Below are positions 1 through 5,872 of a stretch of 5,872 nucleotides of DNA, piece by piece. Position 1 is the stretch's first letter. Every line of letters begins with the position of its first letter. Source of the stretch: an uncultured Acidimicrobium sp. (GTDB taxonomy: Bacteria > Actinomycetota > Acidimicrobiia > Acidimicrobiales > Ilumatobacteraceae); NCBI GenBank assembly GCA_903850275.1, contig CAINLH010000116.1, positions 1 to 5,872 of the forward strand, given 5' to 3'. The notes under the pieces were generated by a model, which was given only the letters and a program-made list of their open reading frames with translations, made no database searches and was not told the DNA's origin. Position numbers and translations under genes: made by a program.

Positions 1-17
1 GGAACCTTAGTGATTGG

Positions 18-2054
18 TCATTGTGCGTCGCGTAACTCGCGGCGTAAATCTTTTACTTCATCGCGTAATCGAGCTGCGTATTCGAATTTCAATTCGGTTG
101 CCGCCAGATTCATTTCTTCCTCAAGGGTCTGTATTAATCGAGCCAATTCCTGTTGTGGCAATGTTCGCAACTCATTCACTACTTTTGCTCTTTCGCGATC
201 GCGGCGATCCTGACGACCGGGCGCTTTCATGCCTTCCGCTGGGCGAAGAACCGACAATATATTCCCCACAGCCTTGCGGATGGTCTGAGGATCAATGCCG
301 TGCTCCGTGTTATACGCAATCTGTTTCGCACGTCGTCGCTGAGTTTCGCCAATCGCTTTTTCCATTGCCGCCGTTCGCTTGTCTGCGTACATCACCACCT
401 GGCCATTCACGTTGCGGGCTGCTCGTCCGATCATCTGAATCAATGATGTTTGGCTCCGCAGAAATCCTTCTTTGTCGGCATCCAGAATCGCTACAAGGGA
501 CACCTCAGGCAAGTCGAGACCCTCTCTCAGCAAATTGATTCCGACAAGGACATCAAATTCGCCGAGTCGAAGATCGCGCAATATCTCGATGCGCTGAATG
601 GTGTCAACATTTGAGTGCAAATATCTCACTTTCAACCCTTGCTCGATGAGATACTCGCTCAAGTCTTCCGCCATTTTCTTGGTGAGCGTAGTAATCAGGA
701 TTCGGTCACCTACCGCGATCTTCTCGTGGACCATGGCGATGATGTCATCAATTTGTCCCTTCGTTGGCCGAACAATCACTTCGGGATCGACAAGGCCAGT
801 CGGCCGCACAATCTGTTCGACAACTTGCTGGCTGGTTTGAAGCTCGAATGGCGCTGGTGTTGCGGATAGGAAGATGCATTGATTGAGCCGTTCCATCGTT
901 TCTTCGAAACGCAATGGACGATTATCCGCAGCCGATGGAAGCCTGAAACCGTGTTCGATAAGTGTTTGTTTACGGCTTCTGTCGCCCGCAAACTGACCGT
1001 GCAACTGAGGAATAGTCACGTGCGACTCGTCCATTACAAGAAGGTAGTCATCCGGAAAATAGTCAAGCAATGTAAACGGAGGTTCTCCAGGTTTTCGGCC
1101 GTCTATGTGCATTGAGTAGTTTTCGATGCCGTTGCAATAGCCAACTTCGGCCATCATTTCCAAGTCGTACTGTGTTCGCTGCCTAATTCGCTGCGCCTCC
1201 AGCAACTTTCCCTCTTGCTCGAATTGCTTTAGTTGCAATTGCAATTCATGTTCAATTCCCAGAATTGCCTTTCGCATGCGTTCGTCACCAGCAACATAGT
1301 GAGTGGCCGGAAAGATAAGCACTTCATTCAATACCTGAATCGTCTCGCCGGTGAGTTGATCAACAACAGTTATTCGTTCGACCGTGTCGCCAAACATTTC
1401 AATTCGAGTGATGGTTTCGTCATAGGCCGGCTGTATCTCGATAGTGTCTCCACGCACACGGAAGTTGCCTCGGCCTAGTTCGATGTCGTTTCTGTCGTAT
1501 TGCAAATCCACCAATCGCTTCAAGATGCTGCGCTGGTCGTAATCAACCCCTACATGCAACTCCAGTAGGTTGCCCCGATATTCCTCGGGGTTCCCCATTC
1601 CATAGATACAACTGACAGAAGCGACAACAATGGTGTCGCGCCGAGTCAATAGTGCTGCTGTTGCAGAATGGCGAAGTCTGTCAATTTCATCGTTGATCGA
1701 CGAGTCTTTTTCGATGAATGTGTCGCTGGACGGAATGTAGGCCTCGGGCTGGTAGTAGTCGTAGTAACTAACGAAATATTCCACCCTGTTCTTTGGAAAG
1801 AACTCCTTCATCTCTTGCGCCAATTGGGCAGCAAGGCTCTTATTCGGAGCAAGAATCAACGTTGGACGCTGAATCGATTCGATGGTCCATGCGATAGTGG
1901 CGGACTTTCCCGATCCAGTAATACCAAGCAATGTCTGAAAGCGATCCCCACGCTCGATCCCCGCAGATAACTGCGCAATCGCTCGCGGTTGATCACCCGC
2001 AGGCGAATATTCTGCAACTACTTCGAAGCGCGGGCCACTATTTTGTGCCGTCAT
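18..2054 (-). CDS. uvrB: excinuclease ABC subunit B (UvrABC nucleotide excision repair)
   Basis: UvrB is the helicase-like damage-verification subunit that receives DNA from UvrA and, with UvrC, makes the dual incision. The 678-aa protein is complete. It shows the N-terminal PAGDQPRAI (18-26), Walker A GITGSGKS (44-51), APNKSLAAQL (69-78), the DNA-gripping beta-hairpin rich in Tyr (YFVSYYDYYQPEAY, 93-106), the helicase motif II DESH (342-345), FLSATP (395-400), the motif V region NLLREGLDLPE (507-517), motif VI QMIGRAARN (540-548) and the C-terminal UVR motif (about 638-673) that contacts UvrC. Length is normal and no key motif is missing. GKSAT followed by AW in the Walker A region is the actinobacterial form. 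The ATG lies within the coaE stop (TAATG), and I see no clear Shine-Dalgarno sequence before it, so translation may depend on coaE. The TGA stop is 17 nt from the window edge, so any terminator lies outside. Confidence 0.98.
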   Translation of the reverse strand: MTAQNSGPRFEVVAEYSPAGDQPRAIAQLSAGIERGDRFQTLLGITGSGKSATIAWTIESIQRPTLILAPNKSLAAQLAQEMKEFFPKNRVEYFVSYYDYYQPEAYIPSSDTFIEKDSSINDEIDRLRHSATAALLTRRDTIVVASVSCIYGMGNPEEYRGNLLELHVGVDYDQRSILKRLVDLQYDRNDIELGRGNFRVRGDTIEIQPAYDETITRIEMFGDTVERITVVDQLTGETIQVLNEVLIFPATHYVAGDERMRKAILGIEHELQLQLKQFEQEGKLLEAQRIRQRTQYDLEMMAEVGYCNGIENYSMHIDGRKPGEPPFTLLDYFPDDYLLVMDESHVTIPQLHGQFAGDRSRKQTLIEHGFRLPSAADNRPLRFEETMERLNQCIFLSATPAPFELQTSQQVVEQIVRPTGLVDPEVIVRPTKGQIDDIIAMVHEKIAVGDRILITTLTKKMAEDLSEYLIEQGLKVRYLHSNVDTIQRIEILRDLRLGEFDVLVGINLLREGLDLPEVSLVAILDADKEGFLRSQTSLIQMIGRAARNVNGQVVMYADKRTAAMEKAIGETQRRRAKQIAYNTEHGIDPQTIRKAVGNILSVLRPAEGMKAPGRQDRRDRERAKVVNELRTLPQQELARLIQTLEEEMNLAATELKFEYAARLRDEVKDLRRELRDAQ

Positions 2055-2671
2055 TAAATCGACCCAGCATCAGGCGCTGCCGCTGGCAGTTGTTGCGCCC
2101 AATGCCAAGCGTCTTCAACTTGCCGTTCAAGATCTTCCAGAGAACCGGAGTTGTCGATAATTCGATCGGCGATTGCAACCCGTTGCTCGCGAGTGGATTG
2201 CCGGCTGATGCGTGCTCGAACATCGTCTGCGTCCATCCCTCGATGTTTCACAACGCGCTCTACTGCCAACTCGGTATCAATATCTACAACGAGGACACCC
2301 GACAAACCTTTACGAGGATTCTCCACAAGCAAAGGAATGTCGAGCACTACAAGGTTGTTCGTCGTACGTTGCTCATCCAGCCTTCGAGACATCTCTTTAC
2401 CAATCGCTGGATGCATAATCGCATTGAGTGCTTTGACGTTTTCTGGAGACGGGAACACGATTGACGCAAGCTGTGCTCGGTTGAGGCTTCCGTCCTCGTT
2501 GAGGACGTCACCGAACCGTTCGACCAGTTGCGCAAGCAGAGGCGACTCTGCTGCCTGCATCTCTCGAGCAATGGCATCACTATCGATGACAATTGCACCC
2601 CTTGCGGAGAGCAATTGAGCCACCGACGATTTGCCGGAGCCAATACCGCCTGTAAGCCCAAGAAGAATCAT
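2054..2671 (-). CDS. coaE: dephospho-CoA kinase
   Basis: This enzyme phosphorylates the 3'-hydroxyl of dephospho-CoA with ATP, the last step of coenzyme A synthesis, in the cytoplasm. The 205-aa protein opens with the P-loop GLTGGIGSGKS (5-15), followed by DSDAIAREM (30-38), HPAI (87-90), the DIPLLVE segment (111-117; DIPLLFE in many homologues) and the C-terminal block RISRQSTREQR...ADRIIDNSGS, all hallmarks of the CoaE family. Length matches the catalytic domain alone. Mycobacterial CoaE is about twice as long because of a C-terminal GrpB/UPF0157 domain, which is absent here. It starts 45 nt after the rpsA stop, with a GGTGAG ribosome site. Its TAA stop overlaps the uvrB start codon by one base, so it is probably co-transcribed and translationally coupled with uvrB. 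Confidence 0.97.
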   Translation of the reverse strand: MILLGLTGGIGSGKSSVAQLLSARGAIVIDSDAIAREMQAAESPLLAQLVERFGDVLNEDGSLNRAQLASIVFPSPENVKALNAIMHPAIGKEMSRRLDEQRTTNNLVVLDIPLLVENPRKGLSGVLVVDIDTELAVERVVKHRGMDADDVRARISRQSTREQRVAIADRIIDNSGSLEDLERQVEDAWHWAQQLPAAAPDAGSI

Positions 2672-2674
2672 GAT

Positions 2675-2680
2675 CTCACC
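2675..2680 (-). promoter_or_regulatory. Shine-Dalgarno sequence of coaE
   Basis: GGTGAG on the minus strand ends 3 nt before the coaE ATG at 2671. It matches the downstream half of the extended Shine-Dalgarno consensus (AGGAGGTGA), so the short apparent gap corresponds to normal effective spacing. It supports this start. Confidence 0.45.
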
Positions 2681-2716
2681 AGTATCGCCGCGACACGCGC
2701 GACGAACACGACCCGA

Positions 2717-4042
2717 CTACTCGGCTGCTGGAGCGTCTGCAGCCGGGGCATCTGCTGCAGGTGCTGCAGTCGCCTCGGTTGTAGCGGAAGCATCGAAATA
2801 CTCTGCCCAAGCAGCTTCGCGTGCGCTGTCATCGCCACCCACCCAGTTGCCTTGATCGTCAACTTGGAACTGGCCGCGATACTCCTCGGCCAACTCGCCA
2901 CCTTCAGCGGCCTGCTTGATGGAGAGGCTGATGCGACGGCGAGCGAGATCGAGATCGATGATCTTGACCCACAACTCTTCGCCTGGAGTTACAACTTGCT
3001 CTGGGGCCTCAACATGGTGAGCCGACATTTCGGAGATGTGTACGAGGCCTTCGATGCCATCGCCAACCTGCACGAAACCACCAAACGGAACCAACTTGGT
3101 TACGCGGCCATACACAAGTTGTCCAACTTGGTGTCCATTAGCAAATTCTTGCCATGGGTCTTGCTGGGTTGCTTTGAGCGAGAGGCTGATGCGCTCGCGG
3201 TCAAGATCGACTTCGAGTACTTTCACGGTCACTTCGTCACCGATTGCAACTACCGCGCTTGGGTTATCAACATGCTTCCACGACAATTCGGAAACGTGGA
3301 TCAAACCGTCCATGCCTCCAAGATCAACGAACGCACCGAAGGCAACAACGCTGGAGATTCGGCCGCTACGCACTTCGCCAACCTTCAGGTTGGTGAGGAA
3401 CTCGTCGCGTGCTCCACGCTGATTTTGTTCGAGCAAGGTACGACGCGAGAGCACAACGTTGTTTCGGTTGCGGTCGAGCTCGAGGATCTTTGCAGTAATT
3501 CGTTGGCCAATGTATGGAGCCAAATCGCGAACACGTCGCAATTCGACGAGCGAGGCTGGCAAGAATCCGCGAAGTCCGATGTCGACAATCAAGCCGCCCT
3601 TAACAACTTCGATAACGAGGCCTTCAACTGTTCCGTCAACGGCCTTGACCTTCTCGATGTCGCCCCACGCACGCTCGTACTGCGCGCGCTTCTTGGAAAG
3701 CAGCAAGCGACCTTCTTTGTCTTCGAGCGTGATGACAAGAGTTTCAATCTTTTCGCCGAGCTTGACGATTTCGTTTGGATCTACGTCATTACGAATCGAC
3801 AACTCGCGTGAGAGAATGACGCCTTCAGTTTTGTAACCAATCTCGACGAGTACTTCGTCGCGAGTGATTCGGACAACAGTTCCGGTGACGAGCTGACCAT
3901 CTTTGAGTTCTACAAGGGTTCCATTGATCGCGTCGGCGAATGATTGCCCAAGATCGCGTTCTGTTACTTGACGTGGGGTGTAATTTCCCTCTGCGTCGAA
4001 GGTGCCCATTGGCGGGGATTGCAGTGTTTGTAAATCAGACAT
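2717..4042 (-). CDS. rpsA: 30S ribosomal protein S1
   Basis: Ribosomal protein S1 (441 aa) binds mRNA on the 30S subunit and helps start translation of messages with weak or structured leaders. Four S1 RNA-binding domains (OB folds) are visible at about residues 48-118, 135-203, 220-290 and 305-375. The last two carry the classic signatures FGAFVDLGGMDGLIHVSELSW (written as two parts: FGAFVDLGG at 235-243 and GLIHVSELSW at 246-255) and FGGFVQVGDG with GLVHISEMS (320-340), each ending in an RISLS-type strand (284-288, 370-374). Four domains is the usual actinobacterial form, against six in E. coli. A tail of about 65 residues follows, ending in an Ala/Pro repeat. The start at 4042 (MSDLQTLQSP) fits the family and has a purine-rich site 4 nt upstream; the 26-residue in-frame extension to ATG 4120 looks non-coding. 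coaE follows 45 nt after the TAG stop. Identification is secure. Confidence 0.97.
   Translation of the reverse strand: MSDLQTLQSPPMGTFDAEGNYTPRQVTERDLGQSFADAINGTLVELKDGQLVTGTVVRITRDEVLVEIGYKTEGVILSRELSIRNDVDPNEIVKLGEKIETLVITLEDKEGRLLLSKKRAQYERAWGDIEKVKAVDGTVEGLVIEVVKGGLIVDIGLRGFLPASLVELRRVRDLAPYIGQRITAKILELDRNRNNVVLSRRTLLEQNQRGARDEFLTNLKVGEVRSGRISSVVAFGAFVDLGGMDGLIHVSELSWKHVDNPSAVVAIGDEVTVKVLEVDLDRERISLSLKATQQDPWQEFANGHQVGQLVYGRVTKLVPFGGFVQVGDGIEGLVHISEMSAHHVEAPEQVVTPGEELWVKIIDLDLARRRISLSIKQAAEGGELAEEYRGQFQVDDQGNWVGGDDSAREAAWAEYFDASATTEATAAPAADAPAADAPAAE
2723..2767 (-). repeat. degenerate 15-bp direct repeats coding the RpsA C-terminal Ala/Pro tail
   Basis: The final codons of rpsA encode three turns of a five-residue unit, A-P-A-A-D (the last one ending in E). 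The 15-bp units differ mostly at third codon positions, so the repeat is kept at protein level rather than being a fresh slippage product. The tail is likely disordered and lies beyond the last S1 domain. Confidence 0.6.
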
Positions 4043-4046
4043 AAAA

Positions 4047-4053
4047 CTCTTTC
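4047..4053 (-). promoter_or_regulatory. weak Shine-Dalgarno sequence of rpsA
   Basis: GAAAGAG on the minus strand, 4 nt before the ATG at 4042. It is the only purine-rich element near that start, and it supports 4042 over the in-frame upstream ATGs at 4120 and 4081. It is weak for a gene expected to be highly expressed. Confidence 0.45.
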
Positions 4054-4072
4054 GGTGGATAGGAGAGATGGG

Positions 4073-4092
4073 CACAACCATTGCTGGCTGCG
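4073..4092 (-). repeat. 8-bp hairpin with GCAA tetraloop (hairpin B) in the rpsA leader
   Basis: The minus strand reads CGCAGCCA GCAA TGGTTGTG. As RNA this gives an 8-bp stem (two G-U wobbles) closed by GCAA, a member of the stable GNRA tetraloop class. It starts two bases after hairpin A ends, so the two could stack. Structured leaders are expected for ribosomal protein genes, but this one matches no family that I recognise. Confidence 0.42.
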
Positions 4093-4094
4093 GA

Positions 4095-4109
4095 CCTACC
4101 AACGGTAGG
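4095..4109 (-). repeat. perfect 6-bp inverted repeat (hairpin A) in the rpsA leader
   Basis: The minus strand reads CCTACC GTT GGTAGG: a perfect 6-bp stem with a 3-nt loop, 53 to 67 nt before the rpsA ATG. It could be an RNA hairpin or a DNA operator palindrome. No U-tract follows, so it is not an intrinsic terminator. Confidence 0.5.
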
Positions 4110-4162
4110 ACAGGGTGCAAACGCTACCAGTCGGAGCCGATCTTCTACCCCGGCGCGCTCAA

Positions 4163-4894
4163 TTACAGGGGTTTTCTGGCCACCAGCAAATACTCGGGCA
4201 AATCGACGCTTGGCTCAATTAACCCATATTTGCCTGGCTCAACACCGTATATCCGAACAACCTCTAGACCGACGATCGAACAGGCCATTCGCAACTCGCG
4301 CGGCGTGTAGCAACCCGTCCAGAGATCGGTTTCCATTTCCTCCCCAGCGGGATTTCTAAGAACGGTCCTTTCGTGACTCACCCCGCGATCAACGTCAAAT
4401 TGGGCATCTGTGTGATGACGGATAGAAAAATAGGAGTTGAAGGCACTGAGCGCTAGTAGCCCTCCTGGACGCAACACTGCCGCCGCTCCCCGCAACACGT
4501 CAAGGTCGTCTGAGTCATCCAACATCACGCCAAATGCGCCCTGACAAAGACAGATCGCAACATCGAACTTGCCATGGAGCTCAATCTCGTCCTGGAGCAA
4601 TCGAGCATCGAGTCTCCGAAACGAGGCGCCTTCTACTGCCGATGCTGACGCTTGTTCAATAAATGTCGCACTGATGTCGATTCCGAATGCCTTGTATCCG
4701 CGAATCGCAAGTTCATTGCAATGGCGACCAGGCCCACAACCGATATCAATGACTCGATCGCCTCCGACGAGTGGCAACGCTTCAACAAGAAAATCAATCT
4801 CTTGTTTAGTGCCTTTTGTGAACGAGTACTTCAGGTATGAATCACCGAGGTATCGGGCAACCGATTCGAACCAATGCGCATCCTTCTGTGTCAC
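4163..4894 (-). CDS. class I SAM-dependent methyltransferase, substrate unknown
   Basis: This is a soluble Rossmann-fold methyltransferase of about 243 aa with no signal peptide or membrane segment visible. Motif I is VIDIGCGPGRHC (49-60, counted from the TTG), which binds SAM. GIDIS (72-76) supplies the acidic residue at the end of strand 2, FDVAICL (111-117) is the motif IV region, and LRPGGLLALSAFN (142-154) is the usual post-motif strand with the PGG turn. The N-terminus (HWFESVARYLGDSYLKYSF) and the C-terminal part (CYTPRELRMACSIVGL, then PEYLLVARKP) look like a conserved cap and the C-terminal strands. Two starts are possible: TTG at 4897, touching the polA TAA, or GTG at 4894. An AAAGG Shine-Dalgarno sequence sits 5 nt before the TTG and 8 nt before the GTG, so I chose GTG. 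The gene is almost certainly co-transcribed with polA. The methyl acceptor (small molecule, protein or RNA) cannot be read from sequence. Confidence 0.9.
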   Translation of the reverse strand: MTQKDAHWFESVARYLGDSYLKYSFTKGTKQEIDFLVEALPLVGGDRVIDIGCGPGRHCNELAIRGYKAFGIDISATFIEQASASAVEGASFRRLDARLLQDEIELHGKFDVAICLCQGAFGVMLDDSDDLDVLRGAAAVLRPGGLLALSAFNSYFSIRHHTDAQFDVDRGVSHERTVLRNPAGEEMETDLWTGCYTPRELRMACSIVGLEVVRIYGVEPGKYGLIEPSVDLPEYLLVARKPL

Positions 4895-4897
4895 CAA

Positions 4898-5872
4898 TTA
4901 CGCCTTTGCATCAGCCCAGGTTTCCCCCCATGCTGCATTGACTTCGAGAGGGACTGAAAGCGATGCCGCATTCTTCATCGCAGCCAACACCAGATCATTC
5001 ACCTGCTCGCGTTCATGTGGAGGTGTTTCGATAATCACTTCGTCGTGAACTTGAAGAATTACGCGACTTTCTAGATTGGCCTCAGAAAGCTGATCGTCGA
5101 TGTGCACCAATGCAACCTTAAAAATATCGGCAGCCAAACCCTGAATACCCGAATTCATAGCCTGACGCTCGCCTGCCTGTCGGATGCGGAAGTTTGGATT
5201 GTTCAATTCTGGAATGGGACGTCGTCGACCAAACAAGGTGACGGTGTAACCACGCTTACGTGCCTCAGCAACTGTTTCATCCATGTAGCGACGCACATTT
5301 GGAAATGCAATGAAATACGCGTCGAGAATCTTTGTTGCTTCGTCAACGCCGATAGCCAAACGCTGACTCAGCCCAAATGCTTCCATTCCATACGCAAGGC
5401 CGTAAGAAACCATCTTCGCTTGCGCGCGCATGGCCGACGTTACGTCTTTGGTTTCAACAGAAAAAACTCTTGCGGCAGTTACCGCATGGACGTCCACCGA
5501 ATTAGTGAAGGCTTCGATCAGGCCGGGGTCGTTTGCGAGGTGAGCTATGCAACGAAGTTCGATTTGGTTGTAATCGGCAACCATGAACATGTTGCCATCT
5601 GAAGGCACAAATGCTGTTCTGAAGACTTTTCCCTCGTCTGAACGCACTGGGATGTTGTGCAGGTTTGGTTGATCGCTGCTGAGCCTGCCAGTCCGGGCAA
5701 CCATCTGGTTAAAGGTTGCATGAATTCTTCCGTCTTTTGCTACGGACTGAATCAGACCCTCGCCATACGTAGAACGAAGTTTTTCAAATTCGCGATAACG
5801 CATCAGCGGATCGATGAACTCTGGCCACTGATCTCGAATCTTTTCAAGCGTTGCCGCATCGGTACTGAAGCC
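4898..5872 (-). CDS. polA: DNA polymerase I, C-terminal polymerase domain (5' end cut by window edge)
   Basis: This is the last 324 residues of family A DNA polymerase I, which fills gaps in excision repair and replaces RNA primers during lagging-strand synthesis. The frame stays open past the internal ATG at 5803 to the window edge, and the extra 23 codons (starting GFSTDAATLEK) are conserved PolA sequence, so 5803 is not the start. Counting from that ATG as residue 1, visible motifs are TGRLSS (38-43) with PNLHNIPVR (46-54), motif A VADYNQIELR (75-84, metal-binding D77), the O-helix (R126, K130, Y134, YG 138-139), QGLAADIFK (221-229) and motif C QVHDEV (251-256, catalytic D254). The palm, fingers and thumb-proximal parts look intact. 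The 5' nuclease and any 3'-5' exonuclease domain lie outside the window. The O-helix residue equivalent to E. coli F762 is Tyr. The TAA stop directly abuts the next gene. Identification is secure. Confidence 0.97.
   Translation of the reverse strand, partial: GFSTDAATLEKIRDQWPEFIDPLMRYREFEKLRSTYGEGLIQSVAKDGRIHATFNQMVARTGRLSSDQPNLHNIPVRSDEGKVFRTAFVPSDGNMFMVADYNQIELRCIAHLANDPGLIEAFTNSVDVHAVTAARVFSVETKDVTSAMRAQAKMVSYGLAYGMEAFGLSQRLAIGVDEATKILDAYFIAFPNVRRYMDETVAEARKRGYTVTLFGRRRPIPELNNPNFRIRQAGERQAMNSGIQGLAADIFKVALVHIDDQLSEANLESRVILQVHDEVIIETPPHEREQVNDLVLAAMKNAASLSVPLEVNAAWGETWADAKA
4903..4907 (-). promoter_or_regulatory. Shine-Dalgarno sequence for the methyltransferase, inside polA
   Basis: AAAGG on the minus strand lies within the last codons of polA. 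It is 5 nt before TTG 4897 and 8 nt before GTG 4894. The 8-nt spacing favours GTG as the start, and the position means ribosomes finishing polA end right at the methyltransferase start. Confidence 0.5.

Larger units (their letters stand above)
4043..4162 (-). promoter_or_regulatory. rpsA leader / intergenic region, 120 nt
   Basis: This gap between the methyltransferase stop and the rpsA ATG is the only sizeable non-coding stretch in the window and the natural place for an rpsA promoter and 5' UTR. In transcript order it holds a 6-bp hairpin (4095-4109), then two bases later an 8-bp hairpin with a GCAA loop (4073-4092), then a pyrimidine-rich segment (4054-4072) and a weak purine-rich Shine-Dalgarno sequence (4047-4053). 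No convincing -35/-10 pair is visible; the best try (TTGCAC, 16 nt, TAGGTC) has a poor -10. Neither hairpin is followed by a T-run, so no intrinsic terminator separates the methyltransferase from rpsA. A regulatory role is inferred from position and structure only. Confidence 0.45.

Noticed and set aside
14..538. A 174-codon plus-strand open frame opposite the 3' end of uvrB, and other shorter plus-strand frames
   Set aside because: All are opposite well-conserved minus-strand coding sequence, have low-complexity translations and lack convincing ribosome sites.
2142..2153. LexA/SOS-box-like sequence GAAC-N4-GTTG about 90 nt upstream of uvrB
   Set aside because: It encodes the conserved CoaE NSGS residues, one half-site is imperfect, and the flanking bases do not fit the Gram-positive CGAAC-N4-GTTCG-type consensus. 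Likely chance.
2528..3811. A 427-codon open frame on the plus strand, antisense to rpsA and part of coaE
   Set aside because: It lies opposite two clearly conserved genes, spans their intergenic gap, and its translation has no recognisable domain. Long antisense frames commonly arise opposite genes with strongly biased codon use such as rpsA.
4095..4109. The leader palindrome as an intrinsic terminator for polA-methyltransferase
   Set aside because: The stem is only 6 bp and no T-run follows on the minus strand.
4043..4120. A longer RpsA starting at ATG 4120 (26 extra residues) or at ATG 4081
   Set aside because: The extension is Pro-rich, unlike S1 N-termini, and runs through both predicted hairpins. 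The ATG at 4042 has a purine-rich site 4 nt upstream and begins with a plausible S1 N-terminus.
4094..4121. A sigma-70-type promoter for rpsA (TTGCAC, 16 nt, TAGGTC)
   Set aside because: The -35 is fair, but the -10 matches only two of six consensus positions. Not strong enough to annotate.
5801..5803. ATG at 5803 as the start of a short polymerase gene
   Set aside because: The frame continues open upstream to the window edge with conserved PolA sequence (GFSTDAATLEK), so this is an internal Met of a gene truncated by the window.

Overview
The window is ordinary bacterial chromosome. It carries five genes, all read from the minus strand, so transcription runs from high to low coordinates. 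In that direction they are: the 3' part of polA (DNA polymerase I, cut by the window edge at 5872), an uncharacterised class I SAM-dependent methyltransferase, rpsA (ribosomal protein S1), coaE (dephospho-CoA kinase) and uvrB (excinuclease ABC subunit B). Coding density is very high. The largest gap is a 120-nt leader before rpsA.

The order polA, rpsA, coaE, uvrB is a familiar actinobacterial neighbourhood (mycobacteria and Streptomyces have close versions). Two protein details agree: UvrB has the GKSAT form of Walker A followed by AW, and PolA has Tyr in the O-helix (SYGLAYG), both of which I associate with Actinomycetota. GC is roughly half by eye, lower than in Streptomyces or Mycobacterium. 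Together with a stand-alone CoaE of 205 aa, this suggests a moderate-GC, streamlined lineage, possibly Acidimicrobiia-like and aquatic. The class-level guess is inference only.

Layout on the minus strand: polA ends with TAA at 4898-4900, and the methyltransferase begins directly after it at TTG 4897 or GTG 4894, so these two are almost certainly co-transcribed. After the methyltransferase stop (4163) comes a 120-nt leader that can form two adjacent hairpins, then a pyrimidine-rich stretch and a weak Shine-Dalgarno sequence, then rpsA at 4042. coaE starts 45 nt after the rpsA stop. uvrB starts inside the coaE stop codon (TAATG, 1-nt overlap). The genes serve DNA repair and replication (polA and uvrB act in the same nucleotide excision repair pathway: UvrB for damage verification and incision, Pol I for gap filling), translation (rpsA) and coenzyme A synthesis (coaE).

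I found no mobile element, CRISPR array, RNA gene, prophage or defence system. The points most worth a second look are the structured rpsA leader, the methyltransferase tied to polA, and the Tyr at the dideoxy-discrimination position of PolA. I see no new multi-gene system here.
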